Origin: an archaeon
GTDB taxonomy: Archaea > Micrarchaeota > Micrarchaeia > Anstonellales > Anstonellaceae
Assembly (NCBI GenBank): GCA_020056635.1
Contig: JAGVHI010000018.1
Span: forward strand, 1 to 60,821
Direction of reading: 5' to 3'
Length of the DNA stretch: 60,821 nucleotides
Below are positions 49,180-57,004 of the stretch, in pieces; position 1 is the first letter of the stretch; every line of letters begins with the position of its first letter. A program made the position numbers and the translations under genes. The notes beneath the pieces are model-generated. The model saw only the letters and a program-made list of their open reading frames with translations. It was not told where the DNA came from and did not search any database.

Positions 49180-49629
49180 ATGGCGAAAATTGCAATAGTT
49201 CGCGTGAAAGGGCTGTTTGGAGTAAAGCCCGCAGTCAAGACCACGCTTGCGTCCCTTAGGCTGCACCGGCTCAACCACTGCGTGGTCTTCGAGGACAGCC
49301 CGAGCTTGCGAGGGATGATTCAGGTCGCAAAGGACTATATTTGCTGGGGGGCGGTAAAGGATGAAACGCTTAGGGCAGTGACCGAGAAGAGGGGGAACTT
49401 GCTAGATAAGAAACGGGAGCTTGAGTCCACTTCCCAGAACGTGAAATCCGATGCCAAGGGCGAAAAGGGAAAGGCGGAAAGCAAGAAGCCTGAAAAGAAA
49501 ACCAATAATATGCTCTTTGCATTGCACGCACCTCGCGGCGGGTGGAATGGGACGATAAAGAAGAGGTTCCCACACGGGGCTGCAGGGCCAAGGGATGATA
49601 TTGATGCATTGTTAATTGCGATGAGTTGA
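49180..49629 (+). CDS. rpl30: 50S ribosomal protein L30 (uL30), divergent middle region
   Basis: 149 aa from ATG 49180. The N-terminal ferredoxin-like fold is standard: IAIVRVKGLFGVKPAVKTTL, LRLHRLNHCVVFEDSPSLRG, IQVAKDYICWGAVKDETLRA. The helical middle expected in archaeal L30 (around residues 75-110) is replaced by a Lys/Glu/Ser-rich linker (SDAKGEKGKAESKKPEKK). The C-terminal FALHAPRGGWNGTIKKRFPH and DDIDALLIAM are again family-like. It is placed normally before L15. Confidence 0.94.
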   Translation: MAKIAIVRVKGLFGVKPAVKTTLASLRLHRLNHCVVFEDSPSLRGMIQVAKDYICWGAVKDETLRAVTEKRGNLLDKKRELESTSQNVKSDAKGEKGKAESKKPEKKTNNMLFALHAPRGGWNGTIKKRFPHGAAGPRDDIDALLIAMS

Positions 49630-49634
49630 TTTGG

Positions 49635-50090
49635 ATGGTAGTGAAGAGATTGGGAAAGCGCAACCGGAAATTCTTCGGGACCCGCAACCACGGGAAGGGG
49701 AATGCCAAGAACAAGAGGGGGAAGGGCGGAAGGGGAGGCTGGGGAGGCGCTGGATTGCACAAGCACAGGTTCACGTTCATTACCGCTTATGATAAGAAGC
49801 ATTTCGGGGTGCATGGATTTGCAAGCATACACAGGGAAAAGGTCAAAACTATCAACCTGTGGCAGGTTGAGAACATGCTTCTTTCCGGGAAATTGAAGAG
49901 CGAGAATGGGAAATTTACGCTTGATTTCGAGGGGAAAGTGCTAGGGAGCGGGTTTGTGACAAAACCGGTTAAGATTACTGCTGATTTTGCATCAGAAGGC
50001 GCTGCCGAGAAGATAAAGAAAGCGGGCGGCGAGCTTATTTTGAGGGAAGGGAAAGAGGAAGAGCCTGTGAAGGAAGAGAAGAAAGAGTAA
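49635..50090 (+). CDS. rpl15: 50S ribosomal protein L15 (uL15)
   Basis: 151 aa from ATG 49635. Gly-rich N-terminus GNAKNKRGKGGRGGWGGAGL and LHKHRFTFITAYDKKHFGVH are typical. Then VKTINLWQVENMLLSGKLKS, LGSGFVTKPVKITADFASEG. The last 15 residues are Glu/Lys. Last ribosomal gene before the operon is interrupted by a minus-strand gene. Confidence 0.97.
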   Translation: MVVKRLGKRNRKFFGTRNHGKGNAKNKRGKGGRGGWGGAGLHKHRFTFITAYDKKHFGVHGFASIHREKVKTINLWQVENMLLSGKLKSENGKFTLDFEGKVLGSGFVTKPVKITADFASEGAAEKIKKAGGELILREGKEEEPVKEEKKE

Positions 50091-50094
50091 AGGC

Positions 50095-50604
50095 TTAGCT
50101 GCACTTCACTACCAGGTTCCTTGAGCCGATTTGCTTTAGGTTCGAAATTGACGGCGTATCGTAAGTGAACGTTATTTCCGAAAATTCCCGGATTTCGCCC
50201 TCGGTGCAGGTTTTGACTTTGAATGTTGCGGTGTAGCCAGGCACTTTTCCAGGCGCAAATGTTGTTCCGGAAAGGGTGGCATTGGAAAGGGAGCCGCTGG
50301 AATATCCATCGCGCAGGGAGAGGCTCTTTAGTGTCATAGTGTCGGGCGCGTTGTTGCACGGGACCAGAACAAGCGTTCCGTCAGGCACGAGGCGGAAATA
50401 GGTAAGTGAGAATGGCGAAGTGCCGCCGTTGCAGTGGAGGCCAGAGGGGATTGGGACAGTTGTTTCGGGAACAGGCTGCCCTTCGGTTTGCAGGATTGGG
50501 GCAGGCTTCTCTCGCGCGCCCATAGCAAGGAAGGAAAAGGCGATTACCAGGATGATTAGGGCAAGCGAGATTGCGCCAAGCACGATGAGGTCGGGTTTTG
50601 CCAT
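50095..50604 (-). CDS. N-terminally anchored extracytoplasmic protein between rpl15 and secY
   Basis: 169 aa. One N-terminal membrane helix (about 6-28, LIVLGAISLALIILVIAFSF) then a Pro/Thr/Glu linker and a beta-rich domain with three cysteines (SGLHCNGG, VLVPCNN, VKTCTEGE) and a final Cys at the penultimate residue. The style resembles the pilin-like globular domains of this genome (FxLTYFRLVPDGTLVLVP), but there is no class III motif. A ttatttat box 27 bp before ATG 50604 suggests a leaderless mRNA. It lies opposite to the ribosomal operon. The function is unknown. Confidence 0.75.
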   Translation of the reverse strand: MAKPDLIVLGAISLALIILVIAFSFLAMGAREKPAPILQTEGQPVPETTVPIPSGLHCNGGTSPFSLTYFRLVPDGTLVLVPCNNAPDTMTLKSLSLRDGYSSGSLSNATLSGTTFAPGKVPGYTATFKVKTCTEGEIREFSEITFTYDTPSISNLKQIGSRNLVVKCS

Positions 50605-50737
50605 GCTTCGACTTTTGCCCCGGGATAAATAAGCTTTGTGGTCTTACCCGCAACGCAGGCTAACATTTGAACTAGTTTTATAAATACCAATTGCCCAAGC
50701 CTTGCTACTTGGAAGACAGTTTGATTAAGGTGAATAT

Positions 50738-52255
50738 GTGAGCTCGCTCGATTTCCTAAAGCCGATAATCCATTTGCTGCCCGAGGTGAAAAGCCCGGAG
50801 AAGCCAGTCCCCCTAAATGAGAAATTGATGTGGACTGGGGCTGCGCTAATATTGTTCTTTGTGATGTACCACACGCTTGCAATAGGCGTCCGGCACTCCG
50901 CAAGCGGGCTTGATTTCCTGCAGGTGGTCACTGCTTCGAGGATCGGGTCACTCCTTACAGTCGGAATCGGGCCGATTGTGCTTGCAAGCATATTCCTGCA
51001 GCTGTTCGTTGGTGCAAAAATCATCAACCTGGACATGACCGACCCTGAGCAGAGGAAAACGTTCCACGGGGCGCAAAAAATACTTGCGATACTGCTCTGC
51101 TTCTTTGAGGCAGCGGTGTTCGTGATGACGAGCAGAGTTATACTTGCTCCACTGTTCCCTGGAATGGGAGAGGGGTTCGCGCTTGATGCGGCAGGCAACC
51201 AGATTGTCAGCGCGCCGTATACAGAAGTGATTGTGATTCTGCAGATTGCGCTGGGCTCGCTGATTCTGCTGTTCCTGGATGAGGTGGTGTCAAAGCACGG
51301 GATTGGAAGCGGGGTTTCGCTGTTCATTGCTGCAGGAGTTGCGCTCTCCATAGTGGGCGGCACGATAAGCCTGTTCATGGCCCCATCAACAGGAGTGGTT
51401 GCAGTGATGCAGAGCGGGGGCGCGGAAGCCATACCGCTTGCGATAATGGCGCTGCTGCCGATATTTTTCACGCTCGTGGTGTTTGTGGTTGTGGTGTACG
51501 CAGAAGGGATAAAGGTCGAAATCCCGCTTGCGTTCGAGCGAGCAAGGGGGATTGGGGGAGGGTTCCCAATCAAGCTCATGTACGTATCCAATATCCCAGT
51601 CATACTAGCTTCAGCGCTGCTGCTAAACATGCAGCTCTTTTCAATCGGGCTCAATGGAAAGAATCTCTGCGTTGGGGGCGTGCTGGATGAGGCGACTGGC
51701 TCGTGCGGGGCAGGAATCAACCTAGTGCATATTTTAGGGGTGGTGGATTCCTCTGGCCAGCTGCGCGACGGGCTGCTTTACTTAATCTCGCCGATTTACC
51801 GTCCCATCGCAACCAATTACGGGGCGTATGCAAACCATTTGCTGTTTGGCACCACGCCTGCATTCGGGCTTCCTGAGATGCTCCATGTGATTTGCTACAT
51901 CCTCTTTATGGTAGTGCTGTGCGTGATATTCGGGAAATTCTGGGTCGAGACAGCGAACATGGATGCAAAATCCGTGGCAACGCAGCTGGACAAGTCCGGA
52001 TTGCAGGTACCTGGTTTCAGGCGCGACCCGCGCGTGGTGGAAAAGGTGCTTGAGAGGTATATTCCAACAATCACCATACTCGGGAGCATATTTGTCGGAT
52101 TGCTTGCAGGGTTTGCGGACCTGCTTGGGGCGCTGGGAACCGGAACTGGGATATTGCTTACGGTCGGCATACTGTACAAGATGTACCAGGATTTGGAGAA
52201 CCAGAGGCTGTTTGAAACCAACCCGATGCTTGCAAGCATGCTAGGGGAGGACTAG
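50738..52255 (+). CDS. secY: Preprotein translocase subunit SecY
   Basis: 505 aa from GTG 50738 (AAGGTG 6 nt upstream). The channel of the Sec translocon. Ten membrane helices are visible. Family segments: FLKPIIHLLPEVKSPEKPVP at the N-terminus, IGSLLTVGIGPIVLASIFLQ, RKTFHGAQKILAILLCFFEA, KHGIGSGVSLFIAAGVALSI, IPLAFERARGIGGGFPIKLM (here KVEIPLAFERARGIGGGFPI) and the C-terminal RYIPTITILGSIFVGLLAGF. A TATA box TTTTATAAATA about 55 bp upstream gives it a separate promoter after the minus-strand gene. Confidence 0.97.
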   Translation: MSSLDFLKPIIHLLPEVKSPEKPVPLNEKLMWTGAALILFFVMYHTLAIGVRHSASGLDFLQVVTASRIGSLLTVGIGPIVLASIFLQLFVGAKIINLDMTDPEQRKTFHGAQKILAILLCFFEAAVFVMTSRVILAPLFPGMGEGFALDAAGNQIVSAPYTEVIVILQIALGSLILLFLDEVVSKHGIGSGVSLFIAAGVALSIVGGTISLFMAPSTGVVAVMQSGGAEAIPLAIMALLPIFFTLVVFVVVVYAEGIKVEIPLAFERARGIGGGFPIKLMYVSNIPVILASALLLNMQLFSIGLNGKNLCVGGVLDEATGSCGAGINLVHILGVVDSSGQLRDGLLYLISPIYRPIATNYGAYANHLLFGTTPAFGLPEMLHVICYILFMVVLCVIFGKFWVETANMDAKSVATQLDKSGLQVPGFRRDPRVVEKVLERYIPTITILGSIFVGLLAGFADLLGALGTGTGILLTVGILYKMYQDLENQRLFETNPMLASMLGED

Positions 52256-52257
52256 GG

Positions 52258-52277
52258 TTTTTTATTCCCCTTTTTTC
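52258..52277 (+). terminator. T-rich terminator after secY
   Basis: Two T6 runs (52258-52263 and 52271-52276) separated by ATTCCCC, directly after the stop. The downstream adenylate kinase gene could still be reached by read-through. Confidence 0.4.
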
Positions 52278-52301
52278 AAACCTCGTTGGGGGTAGTTTTT
52301 G

Positions 52302-52844
52302 ATGATAATAGTCATGGGCTTGCCTGGTGCCGGGAAATCGACCGTGCTTTCAGGCGTCGAGTGCGAAAAGGTGAATTGGGGCGACCTGATGTTCGAGCTT
52401 GCGAAAAAGAAGCACGGAATCGAGCATAGGGACGGGATTAGGAAGCTGCCGCCGACCGCGCAGAGCGAGATTCAGGAGCAGGTGGCAAATGAATTGGCAA
52501 AAAGGAAAGGGCAGTTCATACTCGATACGCATTGCTCTGTGCGCACTGAGAAGGGGTATTTGCCCGGAATCCCGTATAGGCTGCTCTCAAAATTGAAAGT
52601 GGATTACCTGGTGCTTGTGACTGCGCCAATCGAGCAGATAATGTCAAGGAGGAAGAAGGACATGGCTGGGAGCGCGGGCAGGGTGCGCGAGCTTGATGAG
52701 AGGGAAGCGAGAGAGCATGATGCGCACAATAGGGCTTTGCTTGCCGCTTATTCCGTACTATCGGGCGCGCCTGCGATGATTGTGCTAAACGAGGATAATG
52801 GGCTTGCAAGGGCGCAAGAGAGGATTCAAATCCTGCTTGCTTGA
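52302..52844 (+). CDS. adkA: Adenylate kinase, archaeal type
   Basis: 180 aa from ATG 52302 (GGGGGT 8 nt upstream). It converts ATP and AMP to 2 ADP. P-loop VMGLPGAGKSTVL (about 4-16), VNWGDLMFELAKKK, the AMP-site FILDTHCSVRTEKGYLPGIP (about 72-91) and RRKKDMAGSAGRVRELDERE. This is the archaeal (trimeric) family rather than the bacterial one with LID zinc. The gene order secY-adk is typical. Confidence 0.93.
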   Translation: MIIVMGLPGAGKSTVLSGVECEKVNWGDLMFELAKKKHGIEHRDGIRKLPPTAQSEIQEQVANELAKRKGQFILDTHCSVRTEKGYLPGIPYRLLSKLKVDYLVLVTAPIEQIMSRRKKDMAGSAGRVRELDEREAREHDAHNRALLAAYSVLSGAPAMIVLNEDNGLARAQERIQILLA

Positions 52845-52863
52845 ATCGGGAAGGGATTGGATT

Positions 52864-53460
52864 ATGGTGAATGGGGAAATCGCGCTGTATGGGATATTCG
52901 GCATCGCTTGTGCCTACAGCCTGTTTGCAACCTACATACAGAACAGGTTCGGCGAGCGGGAGAAAAACATGAAGATACAGGCGGAGTTCAAGGAGCTCAA
53001 CAAGCAGATTGAGGAGGCGGTCAAGGCAAAGGACAAGAAGAGGATTGACGAGCTGTCCGAGAAGCAGAATAAGATGATGCCGCAGGTCATGGGCGCAAGT
53101 TTCACACAGCTTAAGCCACTTATTATAATACTTCCAGTGCTAATGATTGTCCCGCCAGTGCTGATGGGCGTGTTTGACAAATTCACAATCGACCTGCCGT
53201 TCAAGCTGCCGGTTTTCATAACCAACTTGCTCAACTTCGAGCTGCTGTTCGGAGATTTCAACACGTGGCTCAATTGGAGGAGCCATTTCGGGCCGATAGG
53301 GTGGTTCTGGATTTCGGTGCTGATATCGGCGCTGCTGGTAGGATTATTCAACAAGGCGAGGGAAGAATTGAAGAAGAGAGGCGTGATGACCAGTTCTTCG
53401 CAGGGTGGTCAGCACGCCTTAGGAGGTGTTATTGATGCCGGTTCCAAAAAACAGGTCTAG
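52864..53460 (+). CDS. EMC3/TMCO1 (DUF106, YidC-like) membrane insertase family protein
   Basis: 198 aa from ATG 52864. Three membrane helices (about 5-23, 80-103, 145-163) and the cytoplasmic coiled coil EFKELNKQIEEAVKAKDKKR, with PQVMGASFTQLKPLIIILPV between. This is the archaeal Oxa1-superfamily member that aids membrane protein insertion, usually beside secY and adk. The C-terminal tail (about 174-198, MTSSSQGGQHALGGVIDAGS) is not typical. Its DNA is a 31-bp repeat also found in rps13. It overlaps the rpl34e start by 26 nt, and the rpl34e ribosome site (AGGAGGTG) lies inside its coding region. Confidence 0.9.
   Translation: MVNGEIALYGIFGIACAYSLFATYIQNRFGEREKNMKIQAEFKELNKQIEEAVKAKDKKRIDELSEKQNKMMPQVMGASFTQLKPLIIILPVLMIVPPVLMGVFDKFTIDLPFKLPVFITNLLNFELLFGDFNTWLNWRSHFGPIGWFWISVLISALLVGLFNKAREELKKRGVMTSSSQGGQHALGGVIDAGSKKQV
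53386..53416 (+). repeat. 31-bp repeat, copy 1 (DUF106 tail)
   Basis: Matches 60222-60252 at 28 of 31 positions in the same reading frame (SSSQGGQH). TGACCA at the left pairs with TGGTCA near the right end, a possible stem of 6 bp. Confidence 0.8.
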
Positions 53461-53758
53461 CTCGGTTCGGAAAATCTTCCGCAAGACGCAGAAGGGCAAG
53501 GTTTCTATCCGCTACCGGAGGAAAAAGAAGGAGGGCACGCACCACTGCGCTGTGTGCGGCGCGATATTGCAGGGGGTCACCACTGCAAGGGGCCTTGCGC
53601 GAAGCGAGCGCGTGCCAAGCAGGAAATTTGCAGGGGTATTGTGCCATAATTGCGTGTCGCACGCAATCGTGCTTGCGAGCCGCCTGAAGTCCGGGTCGCT
53701 TCCGGCAGGCGAGGTTGAAGTGAGGTATAAAAGGTATGTTGATGCAGTGAAGCTCTGA
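53435..53758 (+). CDS. rpl34e: 50S ribosomal protein L34e (eL34)
   Basis: 107 aa from ATG 53435, with a perfect AGGAGGTG 6 nt upstream, located within the preceding gene. Segments: PVPKNRSSSVRKIFRKTQKG, VSIRYRRKKKEGTHHCAVCG (zinc CxxC), TTARGLARSERVPSRKFAGV and LCHNCVSHAIV (second CxxC). A large-subunit protein typical of the secY-cmk-cbf5 cluster. Confidence 0.96.
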   Translation: MPVPKNRSSSVRKIFRKTQKGKVSIRYRRKKKEGTHHCAVCGAILQGVTTARGLARSERVPSRKFAGVLCHNCVSHAIVLASRLKSGSLPAGEVEVRYKRYVDAVKL

Positions 53759-53769
53759 AGTGACTTCCG

Positions 53770-54291
53770 ATGGCTATGAGAATTTGCATCTCTGGGTTTG
53801 CCGGCTGCGGGAAGAACACTGCTGGAGCCATAGTTGCAAGGGAGCTTGGGCTGCCGGTGGTAGATTTCACATTCAAGGGGATGGCTGCGAAGATGGGAAT
53901 CGGGCTTGAGGAGATGCAGCTCAAAGCTGCAAATGACAAGAAGTTCGACTTGCAGCTTGATGAGATGATTGTGAAGGAGGCAAGCGGCAAGGAATGCGTT
54001 GCAGTCACATGGCTTGCGCCCTGGATGGTAAAAAACGCGACGCTTCGCGTGTGGCTCAACTGCTCCGAGAAGGAGAGGGCAAGAAGGGTTGCAGGCAGGG
54101 ACAAGATGGGCGCGAGGGAAGCGCTAATGCATGTGAAAAAAAGGGATGCGCAGAACATTGGAAGGTACCAGAAGCTCTATGGCATAGACATCAGGGAGCA
54201 TGGGATATTCGATTTGGAAATAAGCTCGGAAAAATTCCGGCCGGAGCAGGTTGCGAAAATCATAATCTGCGCCGCGCTGGAGAAAAAATAG
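53770..54291 (+). CDS. cmk: Cytidylate kinase
   Basis: 173 aa. It phosphorylates CMP and dCMP. P-loop ICISGFAGCGKNTAGAIVAR (about 5-24; Asn replaces the usual Ser/Thr after Lys, with Thr next), then LGLPVVDFTFKGMAAKMGI, FDLQLDEMIVKEASGKECVA, WLNCSEKERARRVAGRD and YGIDIREHGIFDLEISSEKF. The length suits the short archaeal Cmk. It stands between rpl34e and rpl14e as in other archaea. Confidence 0.92.
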   Translation: MAMRICISGFAGCGKNTAGAIVARELGLPVVDFTFKGMAAKMGIGLEEMQLKAANDKKFDLQLDEMIVKEASGKECVAVTWLAPWMVKNATLRVWLNCSEKERARRVAGRDKMGAREALMHVKKRDAQNIGRYQKLYGIDIREHGIFDLEISSEKFRPEQVAKIIICAALEKK

Positions 54292-54309
54292 TTCGATAGG
54301 GGTGTTTGG

Positions 54310-54474
54310 ATGGCGGCGATAAAGGCAGGGACTGTCTGCATACTCAAGAAGGGGAGGCGGGCGGGCTCCAAAGTTACGGTCACCAAAGTGATTGACGACA
54401 TGTTCGTGGAAGTGCAGGATGAGAAGGGCAAGGTTCGCAGGTCCTCAATCATGCATCTTGAGCCTGTTGGGTAG
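54310..54474 (+). CDS. rpl14e: 50S ribosomal protein L14e (eL14), short form
   Basis: 54 aa, found by direct translation. KOW-type start MAAIKAGTVCILKKGRRAGS then KVTVTKVIDDMFVEVQDEKG and a basic end RRSSIMHLEPVG. This matches the SH3-like core of archaeal L14e but is shorter than usual, ending soon after HLEP. GGGGTG is 4-9 nt upstream of ATG. Its place between cmk and cbf5 supports the call. Confidence 0.9.
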   Translation: MAAIKAGTVCILKKGRRAGSKVTVTKVIDDMFVEVQDEKGKVRRSSIMHLEPVG

Positions 54475-54482
54475 GAAATCCC

Positions 54483-55436
54483 ATGCGGGTTTTGCAGGAA
54501 TGCGAAACGGATGCTTCTTTTGGCAAGCCCCCGAGCCAGCGGACGCTTGCGGAATTGCTTGAAAGCGGGATTGTGATAGTGGACAAGCCATGCGGCCCGT
54601 CATCGCACGAGGTGACAGCATTTGTCGGAAAGATATTGGGGACGAAAAAAAGCGGGCATGCGGGGACATTGGACCCGAACGTTTCAGGGGTATTGCCAGT
54701 TGCGCTTGGCAGGGCTACGAGGGTTTTGCAGTACATTGGCGTGGAGCGCAAAAAGTATGTGTGCATAATCCGGTTTGCAAAGGACATTCCTTTTGAGAAG
54801 GCAAGCACAGTGCTGCAATCATTTGTAGGCACAATTGTGCAAACGCCGCCTAAAATGTCCGCAGTAAAAAAAGTGGCAAGGCAAAGGAGCATCTATGCGC
54901 TAGGGGCGCTTGAAATGAAAGGGAGGGATTTGCTTTTCGAAGTGGAATGCGAATCTGGAACTTACATCCGGACACTTTGCGTTGATGCTGGAAAAAAAGT
55001 TGGAGGGGCTAGGATGCTTGAGCTGAGAAGAATTTCAGTGGGGGGCATTGCTGAGGGGAGTGCACACACATTGCAGGAGATTTCAGATGCTGCTTATTTT
55101 GCGAAAGAGACAGAAGATGAAACAGAAGTGAGGGCGATGGTGCAGCCAATTGAAAACCTGCTTGCAATCCCGAAAATTTCAATAAAGGATTCTGCAGTAG
55201 AGGCTATTTGCGCAGGCGCTCCGTTGAATGCGCCAGGGGTGTGTGCGATAGATGGCAAGTTTGAGCAGGGGGCATCTGTTGCGATAATGACTCTGAAGGG
55301 GGAGCTTGGGGCGATTGCAAAGGCTGCAGCGGCATCAGCTAGGATTGCGGGCATGCAAGGAGGGAAGGTTGCATCTGTTGAGCGGGTTTTCATGCAAAGG
55401 GGGACGTATCCAATAGGCTGGAAGCAAAGAGGGTGA
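54483..55436 (+). CDS. cbf5: tRNA/rRNA pseudouridine synthase Cbf5 (TruB family)
   Basis: 317 aa. Catalytic component of H/ACA guide RNPs; it can also act on tRNA U55. N-terminal LAELLESGIVIVDKPCGPSS, catalytic Asp in GHAGTLDPNVSGVLPVALGR (about 58-77), then YVCIIRFAKDIP, FVGTIVQTPPKMSAVKK, CESGTYIRTLCVDAGKKVGG. The PUA domain (about 240-317) begins at ISIKDSAVEAICAGAPLNAP and ends with VFMQRGTYPIGWKQRG. It is eight bp after rpl14e. Confidence 0.96.
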   Translation: MRVLQECETDASFGKPPSQRTLAELLESGIVIVDKPCGPSSHEVTAFVGKILGTKKSGHAGTLDPNVSGVLPVALGRATRVLQYIGVERKKYVCIIRFAKDIPFEKASTVLQSFVGTIVQTPPKMSAVKKVARQRSIYALGALEMKGRDLLFEVECESGTYIRTLCVDAGKKVGGARMLELRRISVGGIAEGSAHTLQEISDAAYFAKETEDETEVRAMVQPIENLLAIPKISIKDSAVEAICAGAPLNAPGVCAIDGKFEQGASVAIMTLKGELGAIAKAAAASARIAGMQGGKVASVERVFMQRGTYPIGWKQRG

Positions 55437-55489
55437 TAAACAGCCCGCAAGCACAACCAATAATAATCTCGCCATCAAGATTACGGCGT

Positions 55490-56998
55490 ATGAATTTTCT
55501 GGACAAGGCGTCCCAAAACCATGTCTGGGGCAAGCTCCTTAATGTTGCGGCTATTGTTTTCTTCCTATTTTTCGTGCTCGGGCCGCTGTTTTTCATATTC
55601 AACCAAATGGGAAGCTTTAGGTTCTCTGAGCCGATGCTCGATGCATTGGTCACCTCGTTCTTTGTGGCTGGGGTAGTGACCGTTGTTGACCTGCTGTTTG
55701 GCATCCCGCTTGCGTGGCTGCTTGCGAAAAAGCAGTTTCCATTAAAGCCGCTGGTTGACGGCTTGGTTGATTTGCCCCTCATTATCCCCACAAGCGCGCT
55801 TGGGCTCTCGATCGCGCTTTTCTGGGGGCAAAGCGGGCTTGGGATTTTTGCGCCCGGGCTTGGGATGATTGTCGTGCTGCACATAGCATTCACTTTCCCT
55901 TATGTTGTGCGCACCACGCAGGCTGCCATAATGGAGATAGACTGCGACCTTGGAAGGGCGGCAAGCACTCTTGGGGCGTCTCCACTCCTATCGTTCCGCT
56001 CGGTCTGGCTCCCATTGTTCCGCACTGGCGCAATATCCGGAGCAATACTTGCATTCACCCGCTCGCTTGGGGAAACCGGAGCGACCATGATTGTGGCAGG
56101 CGCGCTTAGGACAGTGCCAGTCCTGGTGGTTTATTTCAAGAACTCTACTCCGGCGGACATGGATGCCGCTGTTTCTCTTTCCGCGATATTTCTCATGCTC
56201 TCAGCCATACTGTTCTTTATCGTGCACCACCAGAGCGGGATGAAGAGGTTTAGGCTCGGAAAAGTATATGCAGATGCGGAAAAGAGGCTTAGCAATTTCG
56301 GGTGGAGCTCGGATGCTGCCGGAGCCCTGTTCCTATTCCTAATCGTGCTGCTGCCGTCTTTCTATTTCCTCAAATTCACGGATTATAATTTCTTCTCGCC
56401 AAAAACAATGGATGCGATGCTGGTCTCGTTCGGGGTTGCCACCACTGCAATTGCGCTCTCGATAATATTCGGCCTGCCCCTTGCGCTCATCATAGCATCG
56501 AAAAAAAGCTATAGTGGGCTTCTGCGGCTCCTCGTTGAGATGAGCATGCTTATGCCCACAGTGACAATCGGACTTTCGCTCTCGCTTTTCTGGGCTGGCA
56601 AGCTTGATGAGGCGGTGGTGCTGGTCCTTGCGCACGCTGCGATAATATTCCCGTATTTTGTCAGCCCGGTGAGCGAAATCCTCTCGGACATGGACAAGAG
56701 CCTTGTGGAGGTTGCGCGCTCGCTCGGAGCCACTCCATTCTATGCATTCCGGACCATCACGCTCCCCCTCATAATGCCGACAGTGATTGCAGGCACAGTG
56801 ATTGCGTTCATGCACAGCATGAGCGAAACCGGCGGGACGCTTGCAGTCTCGAAAAACATCGCGACCATTCCGATATTGATTGTGGATCTCACCAAGGCCG
56901 GGCAGCAAGCGCAGGCTGCCTCTGCTGCAGTGCTGCTGCTTGCAATCTCGCTCGTGCTTGTGATTGTGCTTAGGATGAACCAGAGAAAAAAATGGTGA
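55490..56998 (+). CDS. ABC transporter permease with two fused MetI-type domains
   Basis: 502 aa from ATG 55490; GTG 55433, which overlaps the cbf5 stop, is possible but has its ribosome site too close. About 12 membrane helices in two halves. Each half carries the EAA coupling loop: DCDLGRAASTLGASPLLSFR (about 144-163) and DKSLVEVARSLGATPFYAFR (about 402-421). Such double permeases import iron, sulfate, molybdate/tungstate, thiamine or similar small solutes. The ATPase follows 6 bp later. No solute-binding protein gene is adjacent. Confidence 0.88.
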   Translation: MNFLDKASQNHVWGKLLNVAAIVFFLFFVLGPLFFIFNQMGSFRFSEPMLDALVTSFFVAGVVTVVDLLFGIPLAWLLAKKQFPLKPLVDGLVDLPLIIPTSALGLSIALFWGQSGLGIFAPGLGMIVVLHIAFTFPYVVRTTQAAIMEIDCDLGRAASTLGASPLLSFRSVWLPLFRTGAISGAILAFTRSLGETGATMIVAGALRTVPVLVVYFKNSTPADMDAAVSLSAIFLMLSAILFFIVHHQSGMKRFRLGKVYADAEKRLSNFGWSSDAAGALFLFLIVLLPSFYFLKFTDYNFFSPKTMDAMLVSFGVATTAIALSIIFGLPLALIIASKKSYSGLLRLLVEMSMLMPTVTIGLSLSLFWAGKLDEAVVLVLAHAAIIFPYFVSPVSEILSDMDKSLVEVARSLGATPFYAFRTITLPLIMPTVIAGTVIAFMHSMSETGGTLAVSKNIATIPILIVDLTKAGQQAQAASAAVLLLAISLVLVIVLRMNQRKKW

Positions 56999-57004
56999 TT
57001 CAAT

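Noticed and set aside
53590-53620. GCGCGAAGCGAGCGCG in rpl34e as a further element copy
   Set aside because: It codes the conserved LARSERVPSR part of L34e with no insertion relative to the family.
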